Positions 8,534-16,945 of a DNA stretch of 33,935 bases are shown here, one piece after another. The notes below the pieces were generated by a model. The model did no database searches. It saw only the letters and a program-made list of their open reading frames with translations, and had not been told where the DNA came from. Each line of letters opens with the position of its first letter. The stretch's first letter is position 1. A program made the translations under genes and the position numbers. The DNA is from an uncultured Clostridium sp. (GTDB lineage Bacteria; Bacillota_A; Clostridia; TANB77; CAG-508): assembly GCA_947244675.1 (NCBI GenBank), contig CAMXLV010000006.1:1-33935 (forward strand), in the 5' to 3' direction.

Positions 8534-9233
8534 TTATCCTCCTTTTTCAACAGCTTTTATGGCTTTTCTTATATTGGATTCACTTATATCTCCCAATATT
8601 TCTTGTGCTAAATAAGCTAGTCCATCTTTATATTGAACACTTAATTTTCTAAATTTTATTTTTGATAATCTTTGATTTTCATAAATAACATTTAAGTCTC
8701 CATTTTCAATTGGAAAGTAAATTCTGTATTCATTCCAAACTATTTTGTGTCCTAATGATAAAAAGTTTAAATAGTCATCTTCTTCTTTTATCATATCTTT
8801 TGAAAATAGTACTTTGGTTAGACTTGTTACTTCTTGCACACCACTTAAAATTTCTAATCCTTTTTTTAAAGAGTAATTGTCAAAAGAGGTTATAAAGTAA
8901 TTTTTTTGTGCATTTTCTAAAGCAAAGTTGTAAAATCCTTTTGGATTATCTGTATCAATTAGGATAATGTCATATTCTAATTCCTGTCCTTCTTCTAATC
9001 CTAAATAGTTTTTTACATCATTGATACTGGTAAATCCGAATAGCGATATCAATATCTTCAAAATCGGTTACATATTTTAAAGTAGGGCTTATAGCTGGCA
9101 CAATATACCTAGCTTTTTGCATTATTGTAGAATCCATAATTAACACTTTTTTGTCTAATATCGTTAATATTTTGGCTATGTATAACATTAAATCAGTTTT
9201 ATCATATGCTCCTATGAACCCTATTTTTTTCAT
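8534..9233 (-). CDS. Second ParA/CpaE-like protein, degenerate P-loop, with a CGGA +1 site
   Basis: Reading through CGGA at 9038 gives 232 residues: MKKIGFIGAYDKTDLMLYIA at the start (P-loop-like position but without GKT), KKVLIMDST, then across the site DIAIGFTSINDV, and YDIILIDTDNP, the usual ParA second strand. In zero frame the protein would end five codons after CGG. The frame restoration puts one glycine at the junction. It overlaps nothing and sits two bases upstream of the 7698-8531 gene, so the two are probably translated together and could pair. The missing Walker lysine suggests a non-catalytic partner; this last point is inference. Confidence 0.75.
9035..9038 (-). other. CGGA +1 recoding site 5 (ParA-like gene)
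   Basis: Zero-frame ATT CGG ATT; skipping C gives A-I-G-F-T-S (glycine 66). The zero frame hits TGA five codons later. Confidence 0.8.
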
Positions 9234-9250
9234 TCGTCCTTCTCTCCTTT

Positions 9251-10317
9251 TTATTCAATTGCTCCTGATAAAGAGTCTAAGTATTCTTTTCTTGTGTTTT
9301 TAGAATTTGTTATGCTTTCTTGCATATTTGTTTCTAAATTGCTTTGTGCTTGATCTCCTTGTGCTTCAATTACACTATTGATGTAGTTGTTTCTTAGTCC
9401 AGAAGCATCATTATTACTATATCTAGCTTTTATTTCATTCATTGCTCTTTCTAATATGTTTGGATCATTTTGTAATAATGCTGTTGCACTTTCATTTAAT
9501 GGATAAGTTGGTGTTGCTGCTTCTTGCATTCCTGCTTCTGTATATTTGCTAGCATAAATTTTAGCTCCCTTAATTTTGTAAGTTTCAATTATAGCACAAC
9601 TCATATGTAAAATTTCATCTTCTGATAAGTTAATCCATATGGTATCATTTGAATCTGTACCACCTACAGAAGGTATGCTAACTTCTTTTTTTGCTACTAC
9701 TAAATAATCTTGCCCTGATGGCATCATTACTCTTATATCAACATAGTCTCCTGTTTCTAAATCCATTGGTAATACAATCATATTATACTCTTGTTTTCTA
9801 ACATCATCTTGTACTACGCTATCACTTTTGCTCAATAATTCTGTTGTAATTACAGTATTTTTCTTCATTGTTACCTTTGCTACTAATGGTACACTATTTA
9901 GTTCTAAATATTCTTTGTTATTATTTCTTGTAATGTAGTAATTGTCTGTTTCTTCTTCTTTTTGTACTTCATAGTCATTACCATTTTTATTAATATATAA
10001 TGTTGGTGTATTATTTTTTACTTTTGTAAAAATTTCGTTTCCTTCTTTATCTTGCAAAGCATAATTTTCAATTAAAGTAATGTCACTTGTTGCATTACTT
10101 GGTACAAGGTTTTTATTAACTGGTTGCATGGTTAGCATATCGTTTGTAATAACTTGTCCTGAGCTAACATCTTGATTTTATCTTCTTGTTCTTTTTTCGT
10201 TTTATTCATTAATTGCATAAATAATAATGCTATAATAGCTCCTGTTATTACAAGTGTTACTAGCATTCCTAATAAAAATGAATTTCTTGCTTTTCTTTGC
10301 ATTGGATTTGTTGCCAT
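9251..10317 (-). CDS. CpaB/SAF-domain-like pilus assembly protein, frame disrupted at an A-run
   Basis: The first frame (from ATG 10317, GGGAGG ribosome binding site) encodes MATNPMQRKARNSF and a membrane helix, then a charged KKEQEDK stretch. The second frame carries NQDVSSGQVITNDMLTMQPV, the typical start of a SAF/CpaB domain, and runs to 9251 with 290 or so residues. The two frames differ by -1 (or +2), not +1, and no CGG is present. One missing A in the AAAA run at 10176-10179, or a longer deletion that removed the usual V-Y-V-L segment, would explain it. First gene of the Tad-like operon. Possibly a sequencing or assembly indel; otherwise a real lesion or slippage site. Confidence 0.72.
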
Positions 10318-10378
10318 GACAAATTCCTCCCTTAAATTTATTTTTTCTATATTTTTTTACAAAATATCCATCTAATTT

Positions 10379-10407
10379 ATTGTAACGCAAACTCTATCCA
10401 AAATCAA
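10379..10407 (-). promoter_or_regulatory. Promoter of the Tad-like operon
   Basis: Minus strand TTGATT, 17 bases, TACAAT. It lies about 60 bases upstream of the CpaB-like start and is the only good promoter seen before the pilus genes. Confidence 0.6.
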
Positions 10408-10490
10408 TATTTTTAAGTGTTGTTATAAAAAATTAACATTGTTGTAATATATTTGTAATATTAGCTTTGTTTTGCTGTTTTAAAGCCTTT

Positions 10491-11361
10491 TTAAGAAAAT
10501 TTTTCTAGTACTTTTGCCACTCCTTCTTCTTGATTCGTTGTTGTTATATAATTAGCATCTTTTATAACATCTGGTGAACTTCCTTCCATGGCAACACCGT
10601 AATCCAGCTTCTTGTATCATTTTTTTATCATTTATATTATCACCAATTGCAATTACTTCTTCTTTCCTAATATTCATTTTTTGAATCAAATATTCTATCG
10701 CATCCCATTTATCCACATTCTCTAAGCTTATTTCTGTGTAATAATACGCTATTTCTATTTCTTCTGTCCCTTGTTTTATCGTTTTTCTTGCCATATGAGA
10801 AACATCTAGTACTTCAATTTTTTCGATTTGTCTTAACTTCCTAATAATTGATTGAAAAACAGTTTTATTATCATCACAAATTGTCATTTTTAAATAATTT
10901 TCTTCTTTTTTTTCTTTTACATATTCATAAAGATTATCGACAATACTAATCTTAGTTTGTTTGCTTTCTTCTTTTTTTAAATTTTCTTTTTGATAATATA
11001 AAACATTATGTTTTAAAGAAGTTGCTAGTATGTTTTTATCTGTATATACATTATAAGATATACTATTTTCTTCACATATTTTAATAATTTCTAGCACTTT
11101 TTCTTTTGGCAAAAATTTATTGTAAATGATTTCTTCTTTTTGGATATCATAAATAAGAGCACCATTTCCAGCAATAAAATAATTCTCACTTCCAATTTCT
11201 TTGGCAATTGTTTTAATAGAATCAATTGGTCTCCCTGATGCAATAACAACTTCTACTCCTTTTTCAATTGTTTTTTTTATTTGATTTTTAGTATTTTGTG
11301 TTACTTCTCCATATGGATTTAACATCGTTCCATCTAAATCAACTGCTATTAATTTATACAT
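10491..11361 (-). CDS. Cof-type HAD-family sugar-phosphate phosphatase, with a CGGT +1 site
   Basis: A 289-residue product when CGGT at 10599 is read through. Motif I is AVDLDGTML (residues 5-13); motif II lies in VVIASGRP; the C-terminal motif IV is IAIGDNINDKKM. Directly after it comes the family-typical AGLGVAM, whose second glycine is the recoded one. Without recoding, the protein ends in an unrelated CCHGRKFTRCYKRC tail after AGLR. The restored tail (NYITTTNQEEGVAKVLEKF) matches the usual end of Cof proteins. Substrate not predictable; such enzymes dephosphorylate small phosphates such as sugar phosphates or flavin precursors. Own promoter at 11394-11422. Confidence 0.92.
10596..10599 (-). 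other. CGGT +1 recoding site 6 (Cof-type HAD)
   Basis: Zero-frame TTA CGG TGT; skipping C gives A-G-L-G-V-A-M (glycine 255), a strongly conserved motif in Cof-type HAD proteins. Confidence 0.92.
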
Positions 11362-11393
11362 TTTCTTCTTCCTTCCTTACATACATTTTTCTT

Positions 11394-11422
11394 ATTATAG
11401 CTTTAATTTTATTAATTTGCAA
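11394..11422 (-). promoter_or_regulatory. Promoter of the HAD phosphatase gene
   Basis: Minus strand TTGCAA, 17 bases, TATAAT, about 33 bases upstream of the start codon. Confidence 0.65.
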
Positions 11423-11548
11423 TATTCTTTTTTAGTTTCACTTTTTTGGAAAAAATTACTTGTTTATTTTTTGCGATTTTAGCAAATGATAGTATTAGAA
11501 AAAGCAAAGGTTTTTTCTATATGTAATATTACAGGAGGTGAAAAAACG

Positions 11549-11746
11549 ATGGCAACAAATTCAAACAAAAAATTAGTTCCAGAAGCTATGTCTGCTTTAG
11601 ATAAATTCAAATATGAAGTAGCTAGTGAAGTTGGTGTTAATTTAAAAGATGGTTATAACGGAGATATATCAGCTAAAGACGCTGGTAGAATCGGTGGTAA
11701 CATGGTTAGAAAAATGATTCAACAAGCTGAACAACAAATGAAATAG
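11549..11746 (+). CDS. Alpha/beta-type small acid-soluble spore protein
   Basis: A 65-residue protein, the normal length for this family. It coats DNA in the dormant spore and protects it; the spore protease GPR degrades it at germination. The signatures are KFKYEVASEVGV (with the E-VA-E-GV region of the GPR cleavage site) and DISAKDAGRIGGNMVRKMI, which matches the second conserved helix (G-x-x-GGxMVR+M). The ATG at 11549 has ACAGGAGGTG eight bases upstream; an ORF start at 11486 lacks one. It is the only plus-strand gene in the window and is followed by a strong terminator, so it is monocistronic. I could not identify a clear sigma-G promoter. Confidence 0.95.
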   Translation: MATNSNKKLVPEAMSALDKFKYEVASEVGVNLKDGYNGDISAKDAGRIGGNMVRKMIQQAEQQMK

Positions 11747-11823
11747 TTATATTTTAATACAATCCTTCAATCTTTGGTCAGGAAGTTAAATTTTGTTTTT
11801 ATTTATTTTATTATAAAATACAT

Positions 11824-11855
11824 AAAGGCAGGATTTGATTTCCTGCCTTTTTTAT
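11824..11855 (+). terminator. Rho-independent terminator of the spore protein gene
   Basis: Ten-base-pair stem aaaggcagga/tcctgccttt with a seven-base loop, ending in a T-run. Confidence 0.85.
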
Positions 11856-11904
11856 TGTATCAGAAAAATATATTTTACAAAAAATTTCTACGAATTTTTT
11901 TTAC

Positions 11905-11958
11905 AGGAAAACAAAGACGAAGCATACAAAGTAGTCTTTATCATGCTTCGTCTTTGTT
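11905..11958 (-). terminator. Terminator downstream of hpf
   Basis: Perfect 16-base inverted repeat (11910-11925 and 11943-11958) with a 17-base loop, followed on the minus strand by a short T-run. It lies 37 bases past the hpf stop codon. Confidence 0.65.
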
Positions 11959-11994
11959 CTCCCAGTTCTATAGATATTCTATTCTATAAACCTT

Positions 11995-12522
11995 TTATGC
12001 TTCTGGTTCTACTAAACCATAATTTTTTCCATCTTTTAATCTATGAATTGCATTTACTTTTCCAGTTTCTACATTAATAAACACTAAAAAGTTGTGAGTT
12101 GGTTTTTCTTTTAATTTTAATACAGCATCTTCTGGTAACATTGGTTTAATTTCATAATAAGAAGTTTTAACAATTTCATTTGTTATTTCTGCTACAGGAT
12201 CTATTGATGTTTCCATTGTTTTGATTGTTGCATCTTTCATCATTTTTTCTTTCTTTGTTTTTGCTTTTCTAATTTGCCCTTCTAATATATCAATATCTTT
12301 ATCAATAGAAGCATACATATCTTTATCTTCTGTTACTGCTCTATATTTTTCTCCTTTTGCTGTTACATAAATTTCTGCTATTTGTTCATTTTTTTCTGTT
12401 TTTAAAGTAACTTCTGCCTCAGCATCTTCAAAATATTTATCAATTCTGTCTAATTTTCTTTCTACATAATCATTAATAGCATCTGTTATCTTTAGTTCTT
12501 TTCCTGTTATTTTTATTTTCAT
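11995..12522 (-). CDS. hpf: Ribosome hibernation promoting factor, long form
   Basis: A 175-residue protein that binds the 30S subunit and pairs ribosomes into inactive 100S dimers. The N-terminal domain runs MKIKITGKELKITDAINDYV to about residue 100 with the usual beta-alpha pattern; the C-terminal dimerisation domain starts near residue 118 and includes VVKTSYYEIKPMLPEDAVLK and NFLVFINVETGKVNAIHRL-DG-YGLVEP. The length is normal for the long form. The ATG at 12522 has AAGGGAG eight bases upstream; the longer ORF start (12549) has none. A consensus promoter at 12556-12584 suggests separate control from the gene upstream. Confidence 0.95.
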   Translation of the reverse strand: MKIKITGKELKITDAINDYVERKLDRIDKYFEDAEAEVTLKTEKNEQIAEIYVTAKGEKYRAVTEDKDMYASIDKDIDILEGQIRKAKTKKEKMMKDATIKTMETSIDPVAEITNEIVKTSYYEIKPMLPEDAVLKLKEKPTHNFLVFINVETGKVNAIHRLKDGKNYGLVEPEA

Positions 12523-12555
12523 AAAAATCGCTCCCTTCTTCTTTTTCATATTTTT

Positions 12556-12584
12556 ATTATATAAATAAATTTTCTAATTGTCAA
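12556..12584 (-). promoter_or_regulatory. Consensus promoter of hpf
   Basis: Minus strand TTGACA, 17 bases, TATAAT: a perfect vegetative consensus. It overlaps the stop codon of the upstream gene at 12581. Confidence 0.85.
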
Positions 12585-13258
12585 ACTTCCATTTTCTTCG
12601 TTCTACTATCTTTTATTGTATACCCTTCTAAATCTGGCATTTCTACATCTTCTTTTGTTAAAGTATTTTCTTCATAATAATAAGTTGAAATATTATCTGT
12701 TATATAGGTATCTATTTTTGTATATCCATTTCTTTCTCCTATTACTCTTTTGCTTTGTTTGTCAACAAACAGGTCTATTTCTTTTCCCCATTCAATTTTA
12801 TAACAATCTCCATTAGCCCATTTATCTTTTGTCACTCTTGCTGTAATACTACTAACAATTTCTTGCCATATCTCTTTAGTTGATAATCCAGTATGTGTTG
12901 TGACAATAGCTATTGGATCTGCATAATAATCCATTTTAATAGCTTGTTTTTCATTCTCTTTTTGGATAAAAATCCAAAATTCTTTTGTTTCATTGTCTTT
13001 ATATAGCATTCTTTGTATCATACCAGTCTCATCATAAGATGTATGTTTATATATTTCTTTATTTTGATATTTGAAACTCTCATTTATACTTCCTTTTATT
13101 CTCTGTTCTTCTATTCTTTGATAAAAATTTGTACTAGCTAAATCTTTTTCATATTGTACATCTATTTCTCTAATTATCTTGAATTTTCGATAAGTATTTA
13201 TCACGAATATAGCTACTATTATTAATACAATGATTAATATTTTTTCCCATGTTTTCAT
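12581..13258 (-). CDS. Single-span membrane protein of unknown function
   Basis: A 225-residue protein with an N-terminal membrane helix (ILIIVLIIVAIFVINTY, residues 7-23), then a basic KFK and a predicted extracytoplasmic domain containing no cysteines. The remainder includes ITARVTKDKWANGDCYKIEW (one Cys) and IDTYITDNISTYYYE. The pattern of short beta strands and an external domain recalls lipoprotein-like outer-surface proteins such as those with LolA-type folds, but I cannot support a family name. It has its own promoter (13297-13325) and is followed by the hpf promoter. AGAGAGGAAG lies before the ATG. Confidence 0.75.
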   Translation of the reverse strand: MKTWEKILIIVLIIVAIFVINTYRKFKIIREIDVQYEKDLASTNFYQRIEEQRIKGSINESFKYQNKEIYKHTSYDETGMIQRMLYKDNETKEFWIFIQKENEKQAIKMDYYADPIAIVTTHTGLSTKEIWQEIVSSITARVTKDKWANGDCYKIEWGKEIDLFVDKQSKRVIGERNGYTKIDTYITDNISTYYYEENTLTKEDVEMPDLEGYTIKDSRTKKMEV

Positions 13259-13296
13259 CTTTTTTTCTTCCTCTCTTCTTTGGTATCTTTGTCCTT

Positions 13297-13325
13297 ATTG
13301 TATAGAAGTTTTTTAAATAAGTCAA
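13297..13325 (-). promoter_or_regulatory. Promoter of the 12581-13258 gene
   Basis: Minus strand TTGACT, 17 bases, TACAAT, located just after the recO stop codon. Confidence 0.75.
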
Positions 13326-13330
13326 TACTC

Positions 13331-14060
13331 TTAAAATAATTCTTCTAACTTATATTCTCTTTCTAATTTTTCATTAAAATAAAGTTTGGTTACTAACTTA
13401 AATTCTTCTAAAGCTTCTTCTTTCAAATTAAAAGAATATAATTTTTTAGGTGGTGCTGTTACTGTATATTTGATAGCATTTAATGTACTTTTGCTAATAG
13501 CAATTGTACTACTATCTTGTTTTCCACATATGTTACACTTAAAACCATTATCTTTTATACTAAAATAAGTTAATTTCTCTTTTTCCTTACAATTAGTACA
13601 TTGTATAACTTTAGGCGTAAATCCTAATATACATAACAAACGCAATTTAAACACACCCAATACCATCTCCAAATTTTTAGTTGTCTCTGAGATCGTATAA
13701 AGTGTATTTAGTAATAATTGTAAAATTTGATAACAATTTTGATTCTCTTCCGTTACATCTTGCACAATTTTATTAATATGTACCGCATATTTTAATTTTT
13801 CTAAATCAATTCTAAGATTATAGAACACTTCAATTGGTTCTACCGAATTAATATGATAAGTACTGCTTCCTTTATAAGTTAAGTATTCCCCAAAGCAAAA
13901 CATTTGCGTGCCAGCCAAAAGAGCACTCTTCGGTCTTCTGGCTCCTTTGGCAACACATGAAATTTTTCCGTATATTTGGTGTTAATATGGTAAGCATCTT
14001 ATCAAAATCTCCCATATTATTTTCTTTTAAAACAATTCCATTTATTTTTACATTTGCCAT
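13331..14060 (-). CDS. recO: DNA repair protein RecO, with a CGGA +1 site
   Basis: A 242-residue product when CGGA at 13970 is read through. RecO helps load RecA at RecF-dependent gaps. The N-terminal OB-fold begins with MANVKINGIVLKENNMGDFDKMLTILTP and passes through the recoded site into NIGKISCVAKGARRPKSALLAGTQMF, the family-typical GKI-xx-AKGARRPKS segment. The C-terminal domain has a four-cysteine zinc site, CTNC and CNIC. In zero frame the ORF would read into NFMCCQRSQKTEE and lose the rest. It follows yqzL by six bases and belongs to the era-yqzL-recO unit seen in Firmicutes. Confidence 0.93.
13967..13970 (-). other. CGGA +1 recoding site 7 (recO)
   Basis: Zero-frame ATA CGG AAA; skipping C gives P-N-I-G-K-I-S (glycine 31), the conserved G-K-I of RecO. 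Confidence 0.92.
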
Positions 14061-14066
14061 TTATTT

Positions 14067-14240
14067 TTATCCTTTTTCATTTTCTTTTTCTTTGAAAGGA
14101 GTGTCCCTTAATCCCTCCTGGAAGGGATTTTTACTACGTCCCCTTATCCCTTCTTCAATTGTTTCAATTTGTTTTAGTTCCATAAATGCATTAATATCGC
14201 CTGTATTTTTAAAGGTTTCCCATGCTATTTTCTTAATCAT
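14067..14240 (-). CDS. yqzL: YqzL-like small protein with a repeat-derived C-terminus
   Basis: A 57-residue protein too short for many gene callers. It begins MIKKIAWETFKNTGDINAFM, which matches the YqzL family (short Firmicutes proteins usually about 45 residues, unknown function, next to era/recO). After residue 29 the sequence EEGIRGRSKNPFQEGLRDTP comes from a copy of a dispersed palindromic repeat (14100-14150), so the C-terminus is an insertion-derived extension. It lies between era and recO, six bases from recO. An AGGAGAG-like ribosome binding site precedes the ATG. Confidence 0.78.
   Translation of the reverse strand: MIKKIAWETFKNTGDINAFMELKQIETIEEGIRGRSKNPFQEGLRDTPFKEKENEKG
14100..14150. 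repeat. Dispersed palindromic repeat, copy 1 (diverged)
   Basis: On the minus strand it reads GGGATAAGGGGACG, then AAATCCCTTCC and AGGGAttaAGGGACACTC. It shares this core with 20749-20800 and 27243-27304. It lies inside the 3' end of yqzL. Confidence 0.7.
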
Positions 14241-14320
14241 AAGCTTTTTTTCTCTCCTTTATTTAAAGTTTTACCATTAATCTTATCTTTTGCATTTTTT
14301 TACTTTTTATACGTTTTTTG

Positions 14321-15236
14321 TTATTTTAATTTGAATTTGTTGATAATTTTATCATTGGATTTCCAGTCTTCTTTGACTTTTACCCATGTTTTTAAATTGA
14401 TTTTTATACCAAAGTTTTCTTCCATTTCTATTCTAGCTAATCTTCCTATTTTTTTTAACATCTCACCATTTTTTCCTATGATGATTCCTTTATGCGATTC
14501 TCTTAAACAATAAATAGTTGCTTCTATGTCATACATTTCTTCCTTTTGCTTATTCCTTCTTTGTTTCATCTTTTCTACTTCAATATAAATACCATGTGGT
14601 ACTTCATCTTGTAATAATTTTAAGGCTTTTTCACGAATTGTTTCTTCTGCTAATTGCCTTAATGTTTGATCTGTATACTCTTGTACATCATAATACGCAG
14701 GACCAGGTTTTAATTTTTTTTCTATTTCTTCTAAGATAATCTCTTTATATTTACTATTTAATGCTGATATCGGAATAACAGCTTCAAAATCGTATTCTTT
14801 ACTATACATATCAATTAATTTTAAAAGAGTTTCTCTTTTTACTAAATCAATTTTGTTAATTACTAAAATCGTTTTTCTTTTTGCTTCTTTTATCTTTTCT
14901 AAAATGATATGATCTCCTTTGCCAATTTCTGTACTTGTTGCTTCTATTAAAAATAAAACAATATCTGCATCTCCTAAACTTGTAAAAGATGTCTCTACCA
15001 TTGTTTCATTAAGTTTCGTTTTTGGCTTGTGAATTCCCGGTGTATCAACAAAGATGATTTGACTATTTTCTCTATTGACGATTCCTCTAATTGCTGTTCT
15101 TGTTGTTTGCACTTTATTAGCAATTGCTGCTACTTTCTCTCCTACCAATAAATTTAAAAGAGTCGACTTTCCTACATTTGTTCTTCCAATTAGTGTTACA
15201 AAACCGTGACTTAAATTCTTCTTTACTTGTTTCCAT
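14321..15236 (-). CDS. era: GTPase Era, with a CGGT +1 site at codon 11
   Basis: A 304-residue GTPase for 16S rRNA maturation and 30S assembly; normal length. Starting at ATG 15236 (GGGAG ribosome binding site), METSKEEFKS leads to CGGT and then GFVTLIGRTNVGKSTLLN, giving the G1 motif GRTNVGKS. Then come TTR (G2), DTPGIHKP (G3), NKIDLV (G4) and SALN (G5). The C-terminal KH domain contains YCLRESHKGIIIGKNGEMLK. Without recoding, the ORF would begin at an internal ATG (15148) and lack the entire G1 P-loop, so no functional Era could be made. One +1 event is confirmed by 916 bases being one more than a multiple of three. Confidence 0.96.
15203..15206 (-). other. CGGT +1 recoding site 8 (era)
   Basis: Zero-frame TCA CGG TTT; skipping C gives S-G-F-V-T-L-I-G-R (glycine 11), the conserved SG(F/Y)V start of Era. 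It lies only ten codons after the start. Confidence 0.94.
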
Positions 15237-15273
15237 TTTTCTTCTCCCTTAATCTATTTTAATCTTCTTTCTT

Positions 15274-15279
15274 ATTATA
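15274..15279 (-). promoter_or_regulatory. Possible -10 element before era
   Basis: Minus strand TATAAT 38 bases upstream of the era start. No convincing -35 at 17 bases, so this is weak. The A+T-rich stretch 15237-15453 contains no gene. Confidence 0.4.
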
Positions 15280-15423
15280 CACTATTTTTTTGCTAAATTT
15301 GTAGAATTTGAAATTTTTTTATTTTTTATTTCATATTTTACATACAAATTACCTACTCTATTTTTGTTTACCTGCAAAAATTTTGTGGAAATTTTCTGTA
15401 AGATTTATGTTTTTCTATGCAAC

Positions 15424-15448
15424 AAAAAAGTCACTTCTAAAAGTGACC
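15424..15448 (-). terminator. Terminator of the GT4 glycosyltransferase gene
   Basis: Seven-base stem GTCACTT/AAGTGAC with a four-base loop, followed by TTTTTT on the minus strand, five bases past the stop codon. Confidence 0.85.
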
Positions 15449-15453
15449 TAAAC

Positions 15454-16746
15454 TTAAGCATAAGCATGTCGTTTTTTAAAGCTAAGTAAATTCGTAATTT
15501 CTTTCTCAGAATTTTTAGCTTTTTTCGTTTTTCTTGCTCTTTCTTGTTCCAATTCTCTTTTTTGTTTTTCTGCCATAGATTGACAAATAGCCTTTTGATA
15601 AGTAAAATGTGTATCTTGTGCTATTTTACTCCAATTGTATTGATTTCTCACTTTATTTTTAGCCTTTTTCGTAATTTCTGCACAAAGTTTTTGATCATAT
15701 AATACTTCTAATATAGAATCTGCAATAGAATTTGGATTTCCACAATAAGCTTTCATTCCATTTACTCGATGCTCAACAATTTCGTTTAATCCTCCAATAT
15801 CTGATACAACTACTGGATTCTCAGATAGCATAGCTTCTAATGCTACAATTCCAAATGGTTCATAGGTACTTGGAAATACAGCAACATCTGCTGCTTTATA
15901 CATTTTTTGTACATCTTTTCCTCCCAAATATCCTGCAAAATATACTTTATTAGCAATTCCCATTCTCTCTACTTGTTGTTTTAATTCCTCTATCATACCA
16001 CCTTTTCCGCCAATGACAAGTTTACTATCTCGATATCCTTGTAATATTTTTGGCATTGCTGATATTAAGTGTTGCACTCCTTTTTCATAAACTAGTCTAC
16101 CCATAAATAGAATTATTTTCTCATTATCCATAGCATATTTTCTTCTAAAATCATAGTCTCTTTCTACACCACTAAATAAATTCAAATTAACTCCATTTGG
16201 CACAACATTTATTTTTTCATATGGTAAACCAAATAATCTTTGTAGTTCACCTTTCATATAATTACTATTTACAATTACTTCTGCTGATTCATAAGTTAAC
16301 ATCCATTCTGTGTCATTGATGTATCTTTGTTGTTCATCATGAATCCCACTATTTCTTCCTGCTTCTGTAGCATGTATAGTAGATACAATTGGAATATTAT
16401 AAGAGTTTTTTAACGTTTTGGCACTATAAGCAACTAACCAATCATGAGCATGAATAACATCAAACTTTCCTTGCTCAGCTATTATTTCATTTGCTTTTGC
16501 CACCATATTGAAATTTAATTGCATGATCCAATCAATAAAATTATTAGGATTTATCATATAATTATCTACTCTATATACTTTTACTCCCTTATCATCTTCA
16601 AAATAAGGTGCATCTCCATCTTTATAAGTTACAACTGTTACATCATGTCCATCTTTTAATAATGTTCTTGATAAATCATATACAACTCTTGCTATTCCTC
16701 CTACTACTCTTGGTGGGTATTCCCAAGTCAACATCAATATTTTCAT
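15454..16746 (-). CDS. GT4-family glycosyltransferase (glycogen-synthase-like)
   Basis: A 430-residue protein of the GT-B fold. The N-terminal MKILMLTWEYPPRVVGGIARVV has the G-G-I/L donor/acceptor loop; FMGRLVYEKGVQHLI begins the C-terminal Rossmann domain; and PSTYEPFGIVALEAM carries the retaining GT4 E-x7-E pair. VSTIHATEAGRNSGIHDEQQ and the overall pattern resemble bacterial glycogen synthases and related alpha-glucosyltransferases, but the acceptor cannot be told. I chose ATG 16746 (AAAGGAAG seven bases upstream); an ORF extension to 16800 would contain the only in-frame triplet CGG (near 16787) not followed by a needed shift, and it lacks a ribosome binding site. Promoter at 16818-16846, terminator 15424-15448. 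Confidence 0.88.
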   Translation of the reverse strand: MKILMLTWEYPPRVVGGIARVVYDLSRTLLKDGHDVTVVTYKDGDAPYFEDDKGVKVYRVDNYMINPNNFIDWIMQLNFNMVAKANEIIAEQGKFDVIHAHDWLVAYSAKTLKNSYNIPIVSTIHATEAGRNSGIHDEQQRYINDTEWMLTYESAEVIVNSNYMKGELQRLFGLPYEKINVVPNGVNLNLFSGVERDYDFRRKYAMDNEKIILFMGRLVYEKGVQHLISAMPKILQGYRDSKLVIGGKGGMIEELKQQVERMGIANKVYFAGYLGGKDVQKMYKAADVAVFPSTYEPFGIVALEAMLSENPVVVSDIGGLNEIVEHRVNGMKAYCGNPNSIADSILEVLYDQKLCAEITKKAKNKVRNQYNWSKIAQDTHFTYQKAICQSMAEKQKRELEQERARKTKKAKNSEKEITNLLSFKKRHAYA

Positions 16747-16817
16747 GGATGTACTTCCTTTCTTTTTATTCTCTTTTGTTTTTTTCCGTTTTTCTGACAT
16801 TTTTCTTCTTTTTATCT

Positions 16818-16846
16818 ATTGTATACAACTTTTTAAAAATTGTAAA
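16818..16846 (-). promoter_or_regulatory. Promoter of the GT4 gene
   Basis: Minus strand TTTACA, 17 bases, TACAAT, about 72 bases upstream of the chosen ATG. Confidence 0.6.
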
Positions 16847-16902
16847 TGCTTTTTTCAATTTTTTTTATTTTTTTGTATAATATAAGTTTCAAGAACCAAT
16901 CC

Positions 16903-16945
16903 AAGAAAAAAGATAATAAACATAAAGTTTATTATCTTTTTTCTT
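16903..16945 (-). terminator. Terminator at the end of the queA-tgt-CAO/WG operon
   Basis: Nineteen-base perfect inverted repeat (16903-16921 and 16927-16945) with a five-base loop and T-rich 3' arm. It overlaps the stop codon of the upstream gene and could act in either direction. Confidence 0.8.

Noticed and set aside
10170..10200. Programmed -1 shift on the AAAAAAG run upstream in the CpaB-like gene
   Set aside because: A -1 shift there runs into TAA (in GATAAAA) before reaching the SAF-domain frame, so it cannot join the two parts.
13921..13960. A second frame problem in recO near GGAGCCAGAAGACC
   Set aside because: Once the CGGA at 13970 is read through, this region gives AKGARRPKS in the right frame, so no further event is needed.
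16785..16788. In-frame CGG in the upstream extension of the GT4 gene (MSEKRKK...)
   Set aside because: The extension has no ribosome binding site and the conserved protein starts at ATG 16746, so this CGG is probably in the untranslated leader and is not an exception to the pattern.
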